From assembly GCA_964531715.1 (NCBI GenBank), contig CAZHEE010000008.1:1-64000 (forward strand): a stretch of DNA of 64,000 bases, in the 5' to 3' direction. Made by a program: the position numbers and the translations under genes. Position 1 is the first letter of the stretch. Each line of letters starts with the position of its first letter. Positions 33,715-43,005 of this stretch are shown here, one piece after another. The stretch comes from UBA1664 sp964531715 (GTDB lineage: Bacteria > Pseudomonadota > Alphaproteobacteria > Micavibrionales > UBA1664). The notes below the pieces were generated by a model that saw only the letters and a program-made list of their open reading frames with translations, did not search any database and was not told where the DNA came from.

Positions 33715-35148
33715 TTATCGTCCACCACCAAGGGCGCGGTAAAGATTGATTTTTGCCGCTGTATTTTGTGCTAGTTGAGAAATATAATTTTGCCGGGCGG
33801 CGTAAAGTTCACGCTCTGCATCCAATACAGTAAGGTAATTTTCAATTCCACTATCAAAGCGGAGCTGGCTAATCTCTGTTGCCTGCTGTGTTGCATCTAT
33901 CAATGCGGTTTGGGCCTTGATACGGTCATCGAAGGTCGAAACGGCGGCAAGTGAATCTGACACCTCACGAAACGCCGTTTCAATCGCTTGTTCATAGGCG
34001 ACTATCGCCTTTTCCTTGCGGATTTCCGCAACATTCAATGTGTTTCTCAACCGTCCGCCGGTGAATAGCGGAATGGTGACCTGAGGCGAAAATTGCCAGA
34101 AGCCCGCCCGTGATTCAAACAAGCCTGATAATTCATCAGAACGATAACCTGCCGACCCTGTCAAGGAAATGGAGGGGAAGAAAGCCGCCCGCGCCGCGCC
34201 GATATTAGCGTTGGCTGACTTTAACTGATATTCTGCGGCAATAATATCAGGGCGATTAATCAGTAAATCAGATGGCAGGCCGACAGGAACGCTACTGACT
34301 AAGCTATCAAACTTCTCTAAATCCGAAAGATCATCTGCATCAGGCAGATAAGCAAGCGAAAGATTATCAGGCGAGCCGAGAAGTAAACGAAGCGCATTTT
34401 CGGCCTCGGTCGCGGCAAGGAGGAATCGATACTGATCCGCCTTTGCTTGTTGGAGTAATATTTCCGCCTGCCTTAACTGCAATGCATTGGATATACCTGC
34501 CGCAACCCGTTCATCTATAAGGTCGAAAGCTTCCTGTTGCGTCTCAACCGTTTGAATGGCTAGGGCAAGCTGGCTTTGGCTCGCCATGAAATTTACATAG
34601 CCATTGGCGATTTCCGCAATCAGGCTTGTTTTAACCGCTTGGCGGGCGGCCTCGGTTGCAAAATAATTATTGAGTGCGGCACGGCTCAGGCTTTGAATAC
34701 GTCCGAATAAATCAATTTCATAAGACGGGATACCAAGCCCGACAGCATAAATGTCCTCAGGCGCGCTTGTCAAATTATTTACGTCATCTGAACTATCTTG
34801 CCGCGTGTAAGAGCCATCCGCGCTTATTGACGGTAATAAATCGCTTCGCTCAATGCCGTAAAGTGCGCGAGCTTCGGTGATATTCAAGGTCGCGGTACGC
34901 AAATCACGATTATTCTCAAGCCCTATAGCGATAAGGCGTTTCAGCTCTTCATCCTGAAAGAAATTCTGCCATGCAATATCGGACAGGGTTTCGTCCTCCT
35001 CACTATTCGCCATGAGGGGATTATAAGCCTCCCCCGCGGGAAAAAATTGAGGAACAGGCAGGCGAATATCCTCCAGCTTTGGAATCATGGTGCATCCGCT
35101 TAATAATGCGGCACTTAAGCCAGTAAGGGCTAGATGTTTAAGCCGCAT
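33715..35148 (-). CDS. RND efflux outer-membrane factor lipoprotein (NodT/OprM type)
   Basis: This is the outer-membrane channel of a tripartite efflux pump. I choose the ATG at 35148 (477 residues), giving a signal peptide with lipobox LLSGC (C19). The frame extends 56 codons further into the pump gene, but without a signal. Two OEP repeats are present, the first with NNRDLRTATLNITEARALYG and the second with NRPDIIAAEYQLKSANANIGAARA. The C-terminal end is QNTAAKINLYRALGGG. It overlaps the 3' end of the pump gene by 11 bases, so the operon adaptor-pump-channel is complete. Confidence 0.94.
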   Translation of the reverse strand: MRLKHLALTGLSAALLSGCTMIPKLEDIRLPVPQFFPAGEAYNPLMANSEEDETLSDIAWQNFFQDEELKRLIAIGLENNRDLRTATLNITEARALYGIERSDLLPSISADGSYTRQDSSDDVNNLTSAPEDIYAVGLGIPSYEIDLFGRIQSLSRAALNNYFATEAARQAVKTSLIAEIANGYVNFMASQSQLALAIQTVETQQEAFDLIDERVAAGISNALQLRQAEILLQQAKADQYRFLLAATEAENALRLLLGSPDNLSLAYLPDADDLSDLEKFDSLVSSVPVGLPSDLLINRPDIIAAEYQLKSANANIGAARAAFFPSISLTGSAGYRSDELSGLFESRAGFWQFSPQVTIPLFTGGRLRNTLNVAEIRKEKAIVAYEQAIETAFREVSDSLAAVSTFDDRIKAQTALIDATQQATEISQLRFDSGIENYLTVLDAERELYAARQNYISQLAQNTAAKINLYRALGGGR

Positions 35149-38100
35149 TGTTTTCTGCTTCCCTGTTACGGCGGCATTCATCCGCCTTGAAAAACCGCAA
35201 CACCCAGATAAAGAAAAATGGCGCGAAGAATAAAACAAAGATTGTCGTTGCCGTAATCCCGCCAAGGACACCGATCGAAATTGCGTTTTGCGCCCCTGAC
35301 CCCGGGCCACTGGCAAACGCCAATGGCATCACACCCAGAATAAAAGTGAGTGAGGTCATGAGGATCGGACGTAAGCGTTTCTTCGCGGCATAAACGGCGG
35401 CGTCATAGGCGCGTGCGCCTTCCTCAAATCGCGTTTTTGCAAATTCAATAATAAGGATGGCGTTCTTTGCCGCCAAGCCGATGGTCATAAGCAAGCCAAC
35501 CTGAAAATACACATCATTGGCTTGATCAGTTGCCCATGTTGCCAAAGTTGCCCCAAAAATACCTAACGGCACGGTCAGCATGATTGCAAGCGGTATCGCC
35601 CAGCTTTCATAAAGGGCGGCAAGCGCAAGGAATACGGCAATGATTGAAATTGTATAAAGAATAAAGACTTGATCACCCGATTCTTGTTCTTCGTAAGACA
35701 AACCCGTCCATTCAACCTCAACACCTGCGGGCAGTTGTTCGGCAATATTGAGGACTTCCTGCAAGGCTTCACCTGAGCTGATACCTTCTGATGCTTCCCC
35801 TTGAATTTGAAGAGCCGGGTTGCCGTTAAAGCGGCTTAGCTTCGGTGCGCCATAACCCCATTCGCCTGAGACAAATTCGGTGAGGGAAATCATATCGCCA
35901 TTGTCACTACGGACAAACCATTGGCTCATATCATCAGGCTGCATACGATATGGTGCATCTGCCTGTACATAAACGCGTTTAATGCGACCTTCCTGTAAAA
36001 AGTCATTCACATAAACACCGCCCCATGCGGCACCAAGCAGGCGATTAATATCTGTGTTCGTTACGCCCAAGGCGCGTGCCTTTGCCAGATCAGTATCGAG
36101 ATTATATTGCGGGCTGGGTGGCAGACCGCCATAACGCACGGATTGGAGCTTCGGATTTTGGTTTGCCATTTGAATAAATTGTTGCATTGCGCCGCCCAGC
36201 TCCTGCTGATTTAACCCACCGATATTGACTAACTGAAATTCAAATCCGCTTGCATTTCCAAGCGCGGTTACAGGCGGTGGCACGATTGGAATAATCATGG
36301 CGTCAGGAATCTGAATTTGCTGCCGTGCTTTATCCGCAATCGCAAAAACACTTTTCGCTTCGCCGCGTTCTTCCCATGGATTCATCTGGATAAAGGCAAT
36401 CCCGACATTTTGTCCGTTCCCGACAAAACTGAAACCCGCAGCCGTGAATAACCCATCAACCGCACCATCCGTTTGATCGAGGTAAAAATTCTCAACCTGT
36501 TTGTTTTTCTCAATCGTTTGTTCAAGCGTCGTCCCCGGCTTCCCAAGGATAAGCGTGAACATCCGCCCTTGATCTTCCGCAGGTAAGAAGGATGATGGAA
36601 TCTTTGCAAATAAAATCACAATCGTTGCAATCATCGCAATAAATATAACAGGTAAAATAACCTTGTGCGCCAACGTCCATTTGAGGAGCCGAGAATGGCC
36701 AATTTTCAATTTTCTGAAACTGCGGTTAAAGACACCAAAAAAACCCGTTTTTTTCTCTTCCTTACCTTGTTTCAATATAATTGCCGCCATCGCAGGGGAA
36801 AGACTGAGCGCGACAAAGAGTGATATTGCCATTGCGATAGAAATCGTCACCGCAAACTGGCGATAAATCACCCCTGTTGACCCGTCAAAAAACGCCATGG
36901 GAATGAAGACGGCCCACAAAACTGCCGTTGTCCCAACAAGTGCGCCTGAAATTTCTTTCATCGCCTTAAAGGCCGCCTCTTTCGGTGTGATAGTCTTATC
37001 TTCTTCAAGCTTGTTTTCAACATTCTCGGTGACAACAATCGCATCATCGACCAACATCCCGATGGCAAGTACAAGCGCAAAGAGCGTCAAAACATTGATA
37101 GAATAGCCAAGGGCGAACATCGCCGCAAAGGTTCCGAGCAACACTACAGGAATTGCAACGGATGGAATAATCGTTGCGCGGCTTGTCTGCAAAAACACAT
37201 AAATAACGATGACAACCAGAATAATCGCAAAGAATAATGTCCGTACAACATCATTAATTGATGTTTGAATGAATGGTGAAATATCAATCGGATAGACGAT
37301 TTCAAGCGAATCAGGAATAATGTTTTCAAAGCTTTTTACTCGGTCTTTCACCGCCTGAATTGTGCGAAGCGCATTTGCGTCAGAGGATAGCTCAATCGCG
37401 ATACCTGAGGCTGGCTTGCGATTCCATCGGCCTATAATACTGTAATTTTCCGCACCGATTTCAACACGTGCAACGTCTTTTAACAAAACTTGTGAGCCAT
37501 TACTGTCAACAGTGAGAAGAATATTTTCAAAATCGTCTGTTGTCTCCATCAAGGATTGAGCGGTGATGGTGGCATTGATTTGTTGACCCTCAATGCTTGG
37601 TGCGCCGCCGATTTCACCGGAGGCTACCTGAACATTCTGCTCTTGTATTGCGCGAATGATATCATCCGCGGTAATACCAAAATTACGCATATCATTCGGG
37701 TTCAACCAAATACGCATCGCATGCTCGGGCCCAAATGTATTAATGTCACCCACACCCTCTACACGGCTTAAAGGCTCCTCCAGATTAGAGGCAAGAAAAT
37801 CTGAAATTTCATTGCGCCCCATTGAGCCATCACGTGAGTAGAACCCGACAATGAGAGCGTAACTACTCCCTGATTTATTAATACGTATCCCTTGTTGTTG
37901 AACCGCGCTGGGCAGGGATGCCTCTGATTGCGCGACCTTATTTTGTACCTGCACTTGCGCGATATCAGGGTCGGTACCGGGCTCAAAAGTGAGGGTAATG
38001 CTTGCCTGACCTGAAGACGACGAATCTGATTGAATATAGCGGAGATTATCAATCCCTGTCAGATTCTGCTCAATAATTTGGGTAACAGTATTTTCAAGTG

Positions 38101-38269
38101 TTTGCGCAGAAGCCCCCGGATAGGTAGCGGAAACCGTGACTTGTGGTGCGGCGATATTGGGATATTGCTCAATCGGCAGGCTGTTAATCGATAATGCACC
38201 TGCGCCCATAATAATAAAGGCAATCACCCATGCGAAAATCGGGCGTTCGATAAAAAATCCTGATATCAT
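35138..38269 (-). CDS. RND multidrug efflux pump, HAE1 (AcrB/MexB-like)
   Basis: A proton-driven inner-membrane exporter of 1,043 residues with twelve membrane helices and two large periplasmic loops. The family start is FFIERPIFAWVIAFIIMGAG. The proton-relay aspartates are in AIGMLVDDAIVVTENVE. The later GLAAKNAILIIEFAKTRFEEG in helix 10-11 is intact. A broad-range hydrophobic-drug specificity is typical for the group. It starts four bases inside the end of the adaptor gene (ATGA overlap). No TetR or other local repressor gene is adjacent. Confidence 0.96.
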   Translation of the reverse strand: MISGFFIERPIFAWVIAFIIMGAGALSINSLPIEQYPNIAAPQVTVSATYPGASAQTLENTVTQIIEQNLTGIDNLRYIQSDSSSSGQASITLTFEPGTDPDIAQVQVQNKVAQSEASLPSAVQQQGIRINKSGSSYALIVGFYSRDGSMGRNEISDFLASNLEEPLSRVEGVGDINTFGPEHAMRIWLNPNDMRNFGITADDIIRAIQEQNVQVASGEIGGAPSIEGQQINATITAQSLMETTDDFENILLTVDSNGSQVLLKDVARVEIGAENYSIIGRWNRKPASGIAIELSSDANALRTIQAVKDRVKSFENIIPDSLEIVYPIDISPFIQTSINDVVRTLFFAIILVVIVIYVFLQTSRATIIPSVAIPVVLLGTFAAMFALGYSINVLTLFALVLAIGMLVDDAIVVTENVENKLEEDKTITPKEAAFKAMKEISGALVGTTAVLWAVFIPMAFFDGSTGVIYRQFAVTISIAMAISLFVALSLSPAMAAIILKQGKEEKKTGFFGVFNRSFRKLKIGHSRLLKWTLAHKVILPVIFIAMIATIVILFAKIPSSFLPAEDQGRMFTLILGKPGTTLEQTIEKNKQVENFYLDQTDGAVDGLFTAAGFSFVGNGQNVGIAFIQMNPWEERGEAKSVFAIADKARQQIQIPDAMIIPIVPPPVTALGNASGFEFQLVNIGGLNQQELGGAMQQFIQMANQNPKLQSVRYGGLPPSPQYNLDTDLAKARALGVTNTDINRLLGAAWGGVYVNDFLQEGRIKRVYVQADAPYRMQPDDMSQWFVRSDNGDMISLTEFVSGEWGYGAPKLSRFNGNPALQIQGEASEGISSGEALQEVLNIAEQLPAGVEVEWTGLSYEEQESGDQVFILYTISIIAVFLALAALYESWAIPLAIMLTVPLGIFGATLATWATDQANDVYFQVGLLMTIGLAAKNAILIIEFAKTRFEEGARAYDAAVYAAKKRLRPILMTSLTFILGVMPLAFASGPGSGAQNAISIGVLGGITATTIFVLFFAPFFFIWVLRFFKADECRRNREAENNAA

Positions 38270-39537
38270 TCGCCTTGGCTTTCAGTTTGAGACGGTTTAT
38301 TTCCTCGATTTTGTCTGCCATTCATTGACATAGGCTGAACTTTAGATCCTGGGGGCAGCATCATCGCGCCTTGCACTATAATCTGCTCGCCCTCTTGTAA
38401 ACCGCTATTAATAATCCAGTTATTTTTATAGCTTCCGCCTGTACTGACATTACGTTGCTCTGCAATATTATCTTTAGTCACAATCATCGCAGTCTTACTA
38501 CCATCCGGTTGAATAGAAATTGCGGCTTGCGGTACAATAATCGATTTGGTATCGCCCGCATCGGCAATGGCGGCACGGACAAACATACCCGGCAAAAGAT
38601 CATTATTCGGGTTTTCAATCACCGCGCGAAGACGAATTGTGCCTGTGCCCTCATCAACTGCAAGGTCGGTCGCATCCAGCCTGCCTTTTATCGGATAAGG
38701 CTCATCACCACGTTCAGGGAAAACGGTCACAATAAAATCATTATCATTGTCGCCCGCTTTTTGACTTTGGAGGAGGCGACTTTGCAAATTGCGTGCATCG
38801 GCGGAGGCTTGCGTCACATCAATATAAACAGGGTCAAGCTGGCGAATGGTCGCCATCGCCATGGCCTGCCCGTTTGTAACCAATGCGCCTTCCGTGACTG
38901 CCGATGGTCCGATATAGCCCGATATCGGTGCCAAGACTTTTGTGTAGTCAAGGTCGATTTGCGTATTTTGAACTTCTGCCTCTGCCAAGGCCACTGCGGC
39001 ACGCGCCTGAGATACAGCGGCTTGCGCATCGTCATATTCCTGATCGCTAATGGCGTTTGAGTCGGTCAGTTTTTTCAAACGATTGCGCAAATTCAGCGTG
39101 TTTCGCAATTCAGCCTCCGCCATATCCAGCGCGGCAACGAAGCGGTCATAATCCGCCTGATAACGGGCGGGGTCAATTTGGTACAGCTGCTCGCCCTTTT
39201 CAACAAAGCTGCCTTCCTCAAACAAACGGGATTGGATAATGCCGGTCACTTGCGGGCGAATTTCGGCAATGGCAAAGGCACGCACGCGACCGGGTAAATC
39301 TTGTGTCATCGGAATGGTTTCGGATTGGACAGGCATCATCATGACAGGGCGTGGTGGCTGATTCTGCCCCTGACTTTGACCGGGAGGACCACCGGCACCC
39401 AATGGCGGGCCGCCCTGAGGCGGGCCTTGCCGACCTTCGGCCTGTAGCTGACCCTGTTGCCCTTCCTGCCCGCCATCACCGCACGCCGACAAAGTTAAAA
39501 GTGAAAGGAGGAGCACCACGGGGAAAAAACGGGGCAT
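38266..39537 (-). CDS. RND efflux membrane-fusion (adaptor) protein, AcrA-like
   Basis: The periplasmic adaptor of the pump. It has 423 residues. The lipoprotein signal ends in LTLSAC (C19). Residues 20-65 form an unusual Gly/Gln/Pro-rich linker (GQQGQLQAEGRQGPPQGGPP). The barrel and lipoyl parts follow: FAIAEIRPQVTGIIQSRLFE, an alpha-hairpin (about 120-185), and PISGYIGPSAVTEGALV. It is the first gene of the operon. The promoter lies in the 117 bases before the divergent minus-strand neighbour ends; no operator was recognised. Confidence 0.94.
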   Translation of the reverse strand: MPRFFPVVLLLSLLTLSACGDGGQEGQQGQLQAEGRQGPPQGGPPLGAGGPPGQSQGQNQPPRPVMMMPVQSETIPMTQDLPGRVRAFAIAEIRPQVTGIIQSRLFEEGSFVEKGEQLYQIDPARYQADYDRFVAALDMAEAELRNTLNLRNRLKKLTDSNAISDQEYDDAQAAVSQARAAVALAEAEVQNTQIDLDYTKVLAPISGYIGPSAVTEGALVTNGQAMAMATIRQLDPVYIDVTQASADARNLQSRLLQSQKAGDNDNDFIVTVFPERGDEPYPIKGRLDATDLAVDEGTGTIRLRAVIENPNNDLLPGMFVRAAIADAGDTKSIIVPQAAISIQPDGSKTAMIVTKDNIAEQRNVSTGGSYKNNWIINSGLQEGEQIIVQGAMMLPPGSKVQPMSMNGRQNRGNKPSQTESQGE

Positions 39538-39654
39538 GGTAAGGGCTTTCTATAGACGAATAATCACTGTTTAATTTCTAACATAAAACAATGACAATAA
39601 AAAGAAAGTGATAACGCGCAGGAAAGTTCAAATTAATCTGACGCTTAACAAATT

Positions 39655-40908
39655 TTACTGAATGCTGCCGCGATTTGCAGCTCTTATTTGAGCATTTGTA
39701 TCTTTGATACGAGGATAAACCTCAACAGCCATTGCCGTTCCGGTATTTAAAACATTGAATTGCATCATTTCCAAAAGCTTAAAAAGCAAGCGGTTTGTCA
39801 GTGCCGCATTGTAGGAAAGATTAACCGCCAAGCCATCCGTGTTATTAACAACTTGTTGTGTAATGAACCCTTGCCCCATCATGCCCATTGTAATGGCATC
39901 AAGCTGCGCCATGATACTTGCCCTATTATCCGCAATCAAAGATGTCACTTGTTCAGGACTTAAATTAGCCTCTGTAAGCATTTCTTCTATAAACGGAACT
40001 GCCCCCCCCGGGGATGACAAAGGTGTTTTTTCACCTCTTATTTTTGCAAAAGCCGCCTGCCCAATACCTAAAATAGCCCTGTTTCTTTCACTGGTTACAA
40101 ATAATTCTTGTATTGTTTGACCGGGGTTATTGGCAATCAAATCAGGCAATAAAGCTTCCTGAACTTGAGCGTAGAGAAGATTTTGCAAATATTCAAGTTG
40201 GTCACTATCGTCAGGAGCTTGGGGCGTGCCAATACCGATGTTCGGTGAGAATAAAAGTGTTCCTATACTAAGATGCTCGCTATCTGTCGAAGTACAAGCT
40301 GTCAGAACACCCCCGTTGGATTCTTGTTGACAGAATCCCATGGCTTGCTCAAATAATTGACGCGCCATATCCGCAGAGCCATTTGCAGCAATTGTGTTTT
40401 CACCACCCGCCAGAACAAGCATCCGCCTTGAAAGTTCTGATCGGGCGGTTTCACGCGAAATTGTTTCCGCATCACCCATATTCCCACTAATCGTAATGTA
40501 GGGACAAGCAATCTCATCAACACCCATTTGTTTGGTTGTAAGTCCTGCTACTGTGCCTTGTGAAACACCTATTCGGGAATTTGTGGAATGAGCGTTTGTT
40601 GCGCCAGAATTTGCATTGAGTGTTATTCCCTGAATAACAGTTAATTGCTCAGATAATTTGGCTATAGCAAGTCTTAATTCATCACTAAGCATATTAAGAC
40701 TACTACCAACTATTTGTCCTAAACCATTAATGCCTTTATGTGTGCCTTTATCAGCAACACTTATGCCAGTGCCTGCTGCACCGGCATCGGGGCTTTCATC
40801 TATAGAACTGGGAGGTGAAGTCGCACTTGAAGTGTTTGCAAAAAGCTCTCTCTCAATAAAAAAAACGAGAACGGTTAAACTCATTAATACAAAAAGAAAA
40901 CGTTGCAT
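39655..40908 (-). CDS. Unknown secreted protein, divergent from dotI
   Basis: The protein has 417 residues with a signal peptide (about 1-24, ending LFANTSS). I do not recognise the family. The mature part is Ser/Ala/Asn-rich at the start, then mostly helical (EQLTVIQGITLNANSG; LSPEQVTSLIADNRASI; LTNRLLFKLLEMMQFNVLN). Several cysteines occur (CPYITIS, GFCQQES, LTACTSTD), as in periplasmic proteins with disulfides. A conserved-looking PFIEEMLTEANLS segment lies near 300. It shares a 239-bp divergent promoter region with dotI, so a role as a periplasmic component or substrate of the type IVB system is a reasonable guess only. Confidence 0.65.
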   Translation of the reverse strand: MQRFLFVLMSLTVLVFFIERELFANTSSATSPPSSIDESPDAGAAGTGISVADKGTHKGINGLGQIVGSSLNMLSDELRLAIAKLSEQLTVIQGITLNANSGATNAHSTNSRIGVSQGTVAGLTTKQMGVDEIACPYITISGNMGDAETISRETARSELSRRMLVLAGGENTIAANGSADMARQLFEQAMGFCQQESNGGVLTACTSTDSEHLSIGTLLFSPNIGIGTPQAPDDSDQLEYLQNLLYAQVQEALLPDLIANNPGQTIQELFVTSERNRAILGIGQAAFAKIRGEKTPLSSPGGAVPFIEEMLTEANLSPEQVTSLIADNRASIMAQLDAITMGMMGQGFITQQVVNNTDGLAVNLSYNAALTNRLLFKLLEMMQFNVLNTGTAMAVEVYPRIKDTNAQIRAANRGSIQ

Positions 40909-41147
40909 TGTTCCTCAAAACATCATCAGGCTTACGTTAATATCAAGCCATCGGGTTAAATATTACTCTTAAAATTATCATAAAATTCTTAATAATTTGT
41001 TATATTTTACTCAATATTCTGAACGATAGCTATCATAATTTATTTAAATTCTTTTTTTGTTTTTGATTTCAAACATAAGTAAGTGTTTTCAAAAAGGTTG
41101 AAAGCCATTATCATAACTTCATAAATAAATAGAAAAAATAAAAATTT
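40909..41147. promoter_or_regulatory. Divergent promoter region between the secreted protein and dotI
   Basis: These 239 bases are strongly AT-rich and have no reading frame of note. Being divergent, they must hold promoters for both the dotI-dotH-dotG-dotF run and the unknown gene. T-rich tracts near 41046-41060 and A-rich ones near 41128-41145 are visible, but no operator or terminator could be defined. Confidence 0.4.
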
Positions 41148-41831
41148 ATGGTCGAAAAAAAACCGATACCAAAAAGAGATAAAACACTGGCGGCGCAAAA
41201 ACCCGAGGTTGACAGCCCACTTGGCAATGTTGTTATCCGAAACCAGTTTTATCGCGATGGTTATCGTACACTTATTAAAATTGCGTTGTTTCAGGCGGCA
41301 ATTATTTTGGGGCTACTGGTTGTGGTTGGAGTGTTTGTCAATACGCATCAACCTGTCCGTACATATTTTGCGACAACTGAGGACGGTCGCGTTATCCCGA
41401 TGGTTCCCTTGTCCCAGCCGAATTTGACGCGTCCTGCGCTTTTGTCATGGGCGGCGCAATCGGCAACAGAGACAATGACATTCGGCTTTCACGATTATCG
41501 CCGTCGTCTTCAAGAATCATCCCGTCACTTTACACGCCGTGGCTGGGCCAGCTTTGCCCAAGCCTTGCAAGATTCGGGCATGATTGAAACGGTGACCGAT
41601 AACAGACAGGTTATATCGGCCACGCCGCGGCAGGCACCGACAATTCTGGCCGAAGGGCTGTTGGCAAATGGTGTTTACAGATGGGAAGTCGAGATGCCGA
41701 TGCTGATTACTTATGAGCTGGGTCAGACGCGCCGATCCAACAATATGAATATTCGTCTGGTCATTGTCCGTGTGCCGAAGCTGGAAAGCACAAACGGTGT
41801 TGGCATTGAACAATGGATTGCGTATAACTAA
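41148..41831 (+). CDS. dotI: Type IVB secretion protein DotI/IcmL
   Basis: DotI is a VirB8-like inner-membrane component of Dot/Icm and IncI-type conjugation systems. It has 227 residues: a basic N-terminus, one membrane helix at about 43-65, and a periplasmic domain. The family pattern is seen in GNVVIRNQFYRDGYRTLIKI, the helix AIILGLLVVVGVFV, and later MTFGFHDYRRRLQESSRHFT. The end (IRLVIVRVPKLESTNGVGIEQW, 22 residues at about 200-222) is the strand-rich VirB8-like part. It is the first gene of the block; dotH follows after a short gap. Confidence 0.93.
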   Translation: MVEKKPIPKRDKTLAAQKPEVDSPLGNVVIRNQFYRDGYRTLIKIALFQAAIILGLLVVVGVFVNTHQPVRTYFATTEDGRVIPMVPLSQPNLTRPALLSWAAQSATETMTFGFHDYRRRLQESSRHFTRRGWASFAQALQDSGMIETVTDNRQVISATPRQAPTILAEGLLANGVYRWEVEMPMLITYELGQTRRSNNMNIRLVIVRVPKLESTNGVGIEQWIAYN

Positions 41832-41892
41832 ATTTCAGGCTATAAATTAAGCTTACTAGTTACCATAAGAAAATAATGTGAAGTTGAGTTGC

Positions 41893-42969
41893 ATGTCAGA
41901 CCTAAAAACAATTAAATTTCTTGCCGCCGCTTTTACGTTTTTGGTTGTGCCTTTTCAGGTTCAGGCTCAAATTCCCAATCCGCTTGATCAATTCAGAACA
42001 AATAGTAACGAGCAGCAGGCTCAGCCACAACAACAGTCCCAACCGCGAAACCCGGATGATATACCGCCCCCGACAATCGGCGGCATGCAACAGCAAGGCT
42101 TAACCCAAGAGCAGATTAATCAGGCCTTGGCAGGCTATAACCTTGATGGCGGTATGACGCTGGAAGAGCGTCAGGCAGAGGCCGAGGCTCAAGCTAGAGA
42201 GTCAGCCTTTGAGGCTATGATGAACGGCGCCTTCCCTTTGAAACCGGAAGAAATCCGCGAAGTCTTGGAAGTTTTTAGAGAGGTGAGAGAGGCAAGCGAG
42301 AGCCGTATCGGTGGCGCGCCAAACCCTGAAATTACATTGGAATCCGTACCGCTGGACCCCGGGTCAACACCGCCGATTATCCAATTATCGCCGAATTATG
42401 TCACAACCCTCAATGTCCTTGATATTACAGGGCAACCATGGCCGATACAGGATATCAGCTGGGGCGGAAATTTTGAAATTCTCCAACCTGAAGACGGGGC
42501 GAATATTGTTCGGATCAGTCCCTTAAGGGCGCATGAGGTCGGTAATTTATCGGTTCGCCTTGTTGATTTGAACACGCCTGTTATATTCAGCCTTCAAAGC
42601 GATCTCGGCGATGTTGATGTCCGCTTTGATGCTCAAATCCCTGAATATGGACCGAATGCGGAAATGCCACTGATTGATAATGGCGGTATTCAAACCACGG
42701 CAGGGGATAATGAGATTATTCGTATTTTGGACGGTGTGCCACCATCTCAGGCAGAGAAGCTGGACGTCGATGGGGTTGACGGTCGGACAAGCGTTTATGA
42801 AGTAGACGGGCGCATTTATGTGCGCACGCCCCATACATTGCTTTCGCCCGGATGGTCTGGGACAATCAAATCTGCCGATGGAACATCCGTTTATGCGATT
42901 AACCAGTCACCTGTTTTATTGCTGTCTGACAGAGGCAAAATGGTCAGGGCATTTGTTAATTATAACTAA
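41893..42969 (+). CDS. dotH: Type IVB secretion protein DotH/IcmK
   Basis: DotH is the outer-membrane-associated core protein that forms the secretin-like part of the Dot/Icm complex with DotC and DotD. From the ATG at 41893 it has 358 residues; a GTG five codons upstream is possible. The signal peptide is about 1-25 (FLVVPFQVQA). A Gln/Pro-rich linker follows. The conserved core includes VTTLNVLDITGQPWPIQDIS and later LSPGWSGTIKSADGTSVYAI. Legionella DotH has the same length. Spacing to dotI is about 60 bases, probably in one operon. Confidence 0.93.
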   Translation: MSDLKTIKFLAAAFTFLVVPFQVQAQIPNPLDQFRTNSNEQQAQPQQQSQPRNPDDIPPPTIGGMQQQGLTQEQINQALAGYNLDGGMTLEERQAEAEAQARESAFEAMMNGAFPLKPEEIREVLEVFREVREASESRIGGAPNPEITLESVPLDPGSTPPIIQLSPNYVTTLNVLDITGQPWPIQDISWGGNFEILQPEDGANIVRISPLRAHEVGNLSVRLVDLNTPVIFSLQSDLGDVDVRFDAQIPEYGPNAEMPLIDNGGIQTTAGDNEIIRILDGVPPSQAEKLDVDGVDGRTSVYEVDGRIYVRTPHTLLSPGWSGTIKSADGTSVYAINQSPVLLLSDRGKMVRAFVNYN

Positions 42970-43005
42970 TTTATAAGAATAAGAATTAAGAATGGTTTTA
43001 TACCG

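Noticed and set aside
38455..39060. 201-codon plus-strand frame opposite the adaptor gene
   Set aside because: It is antisense to the well-supported AcrA-like gene and has no family features.
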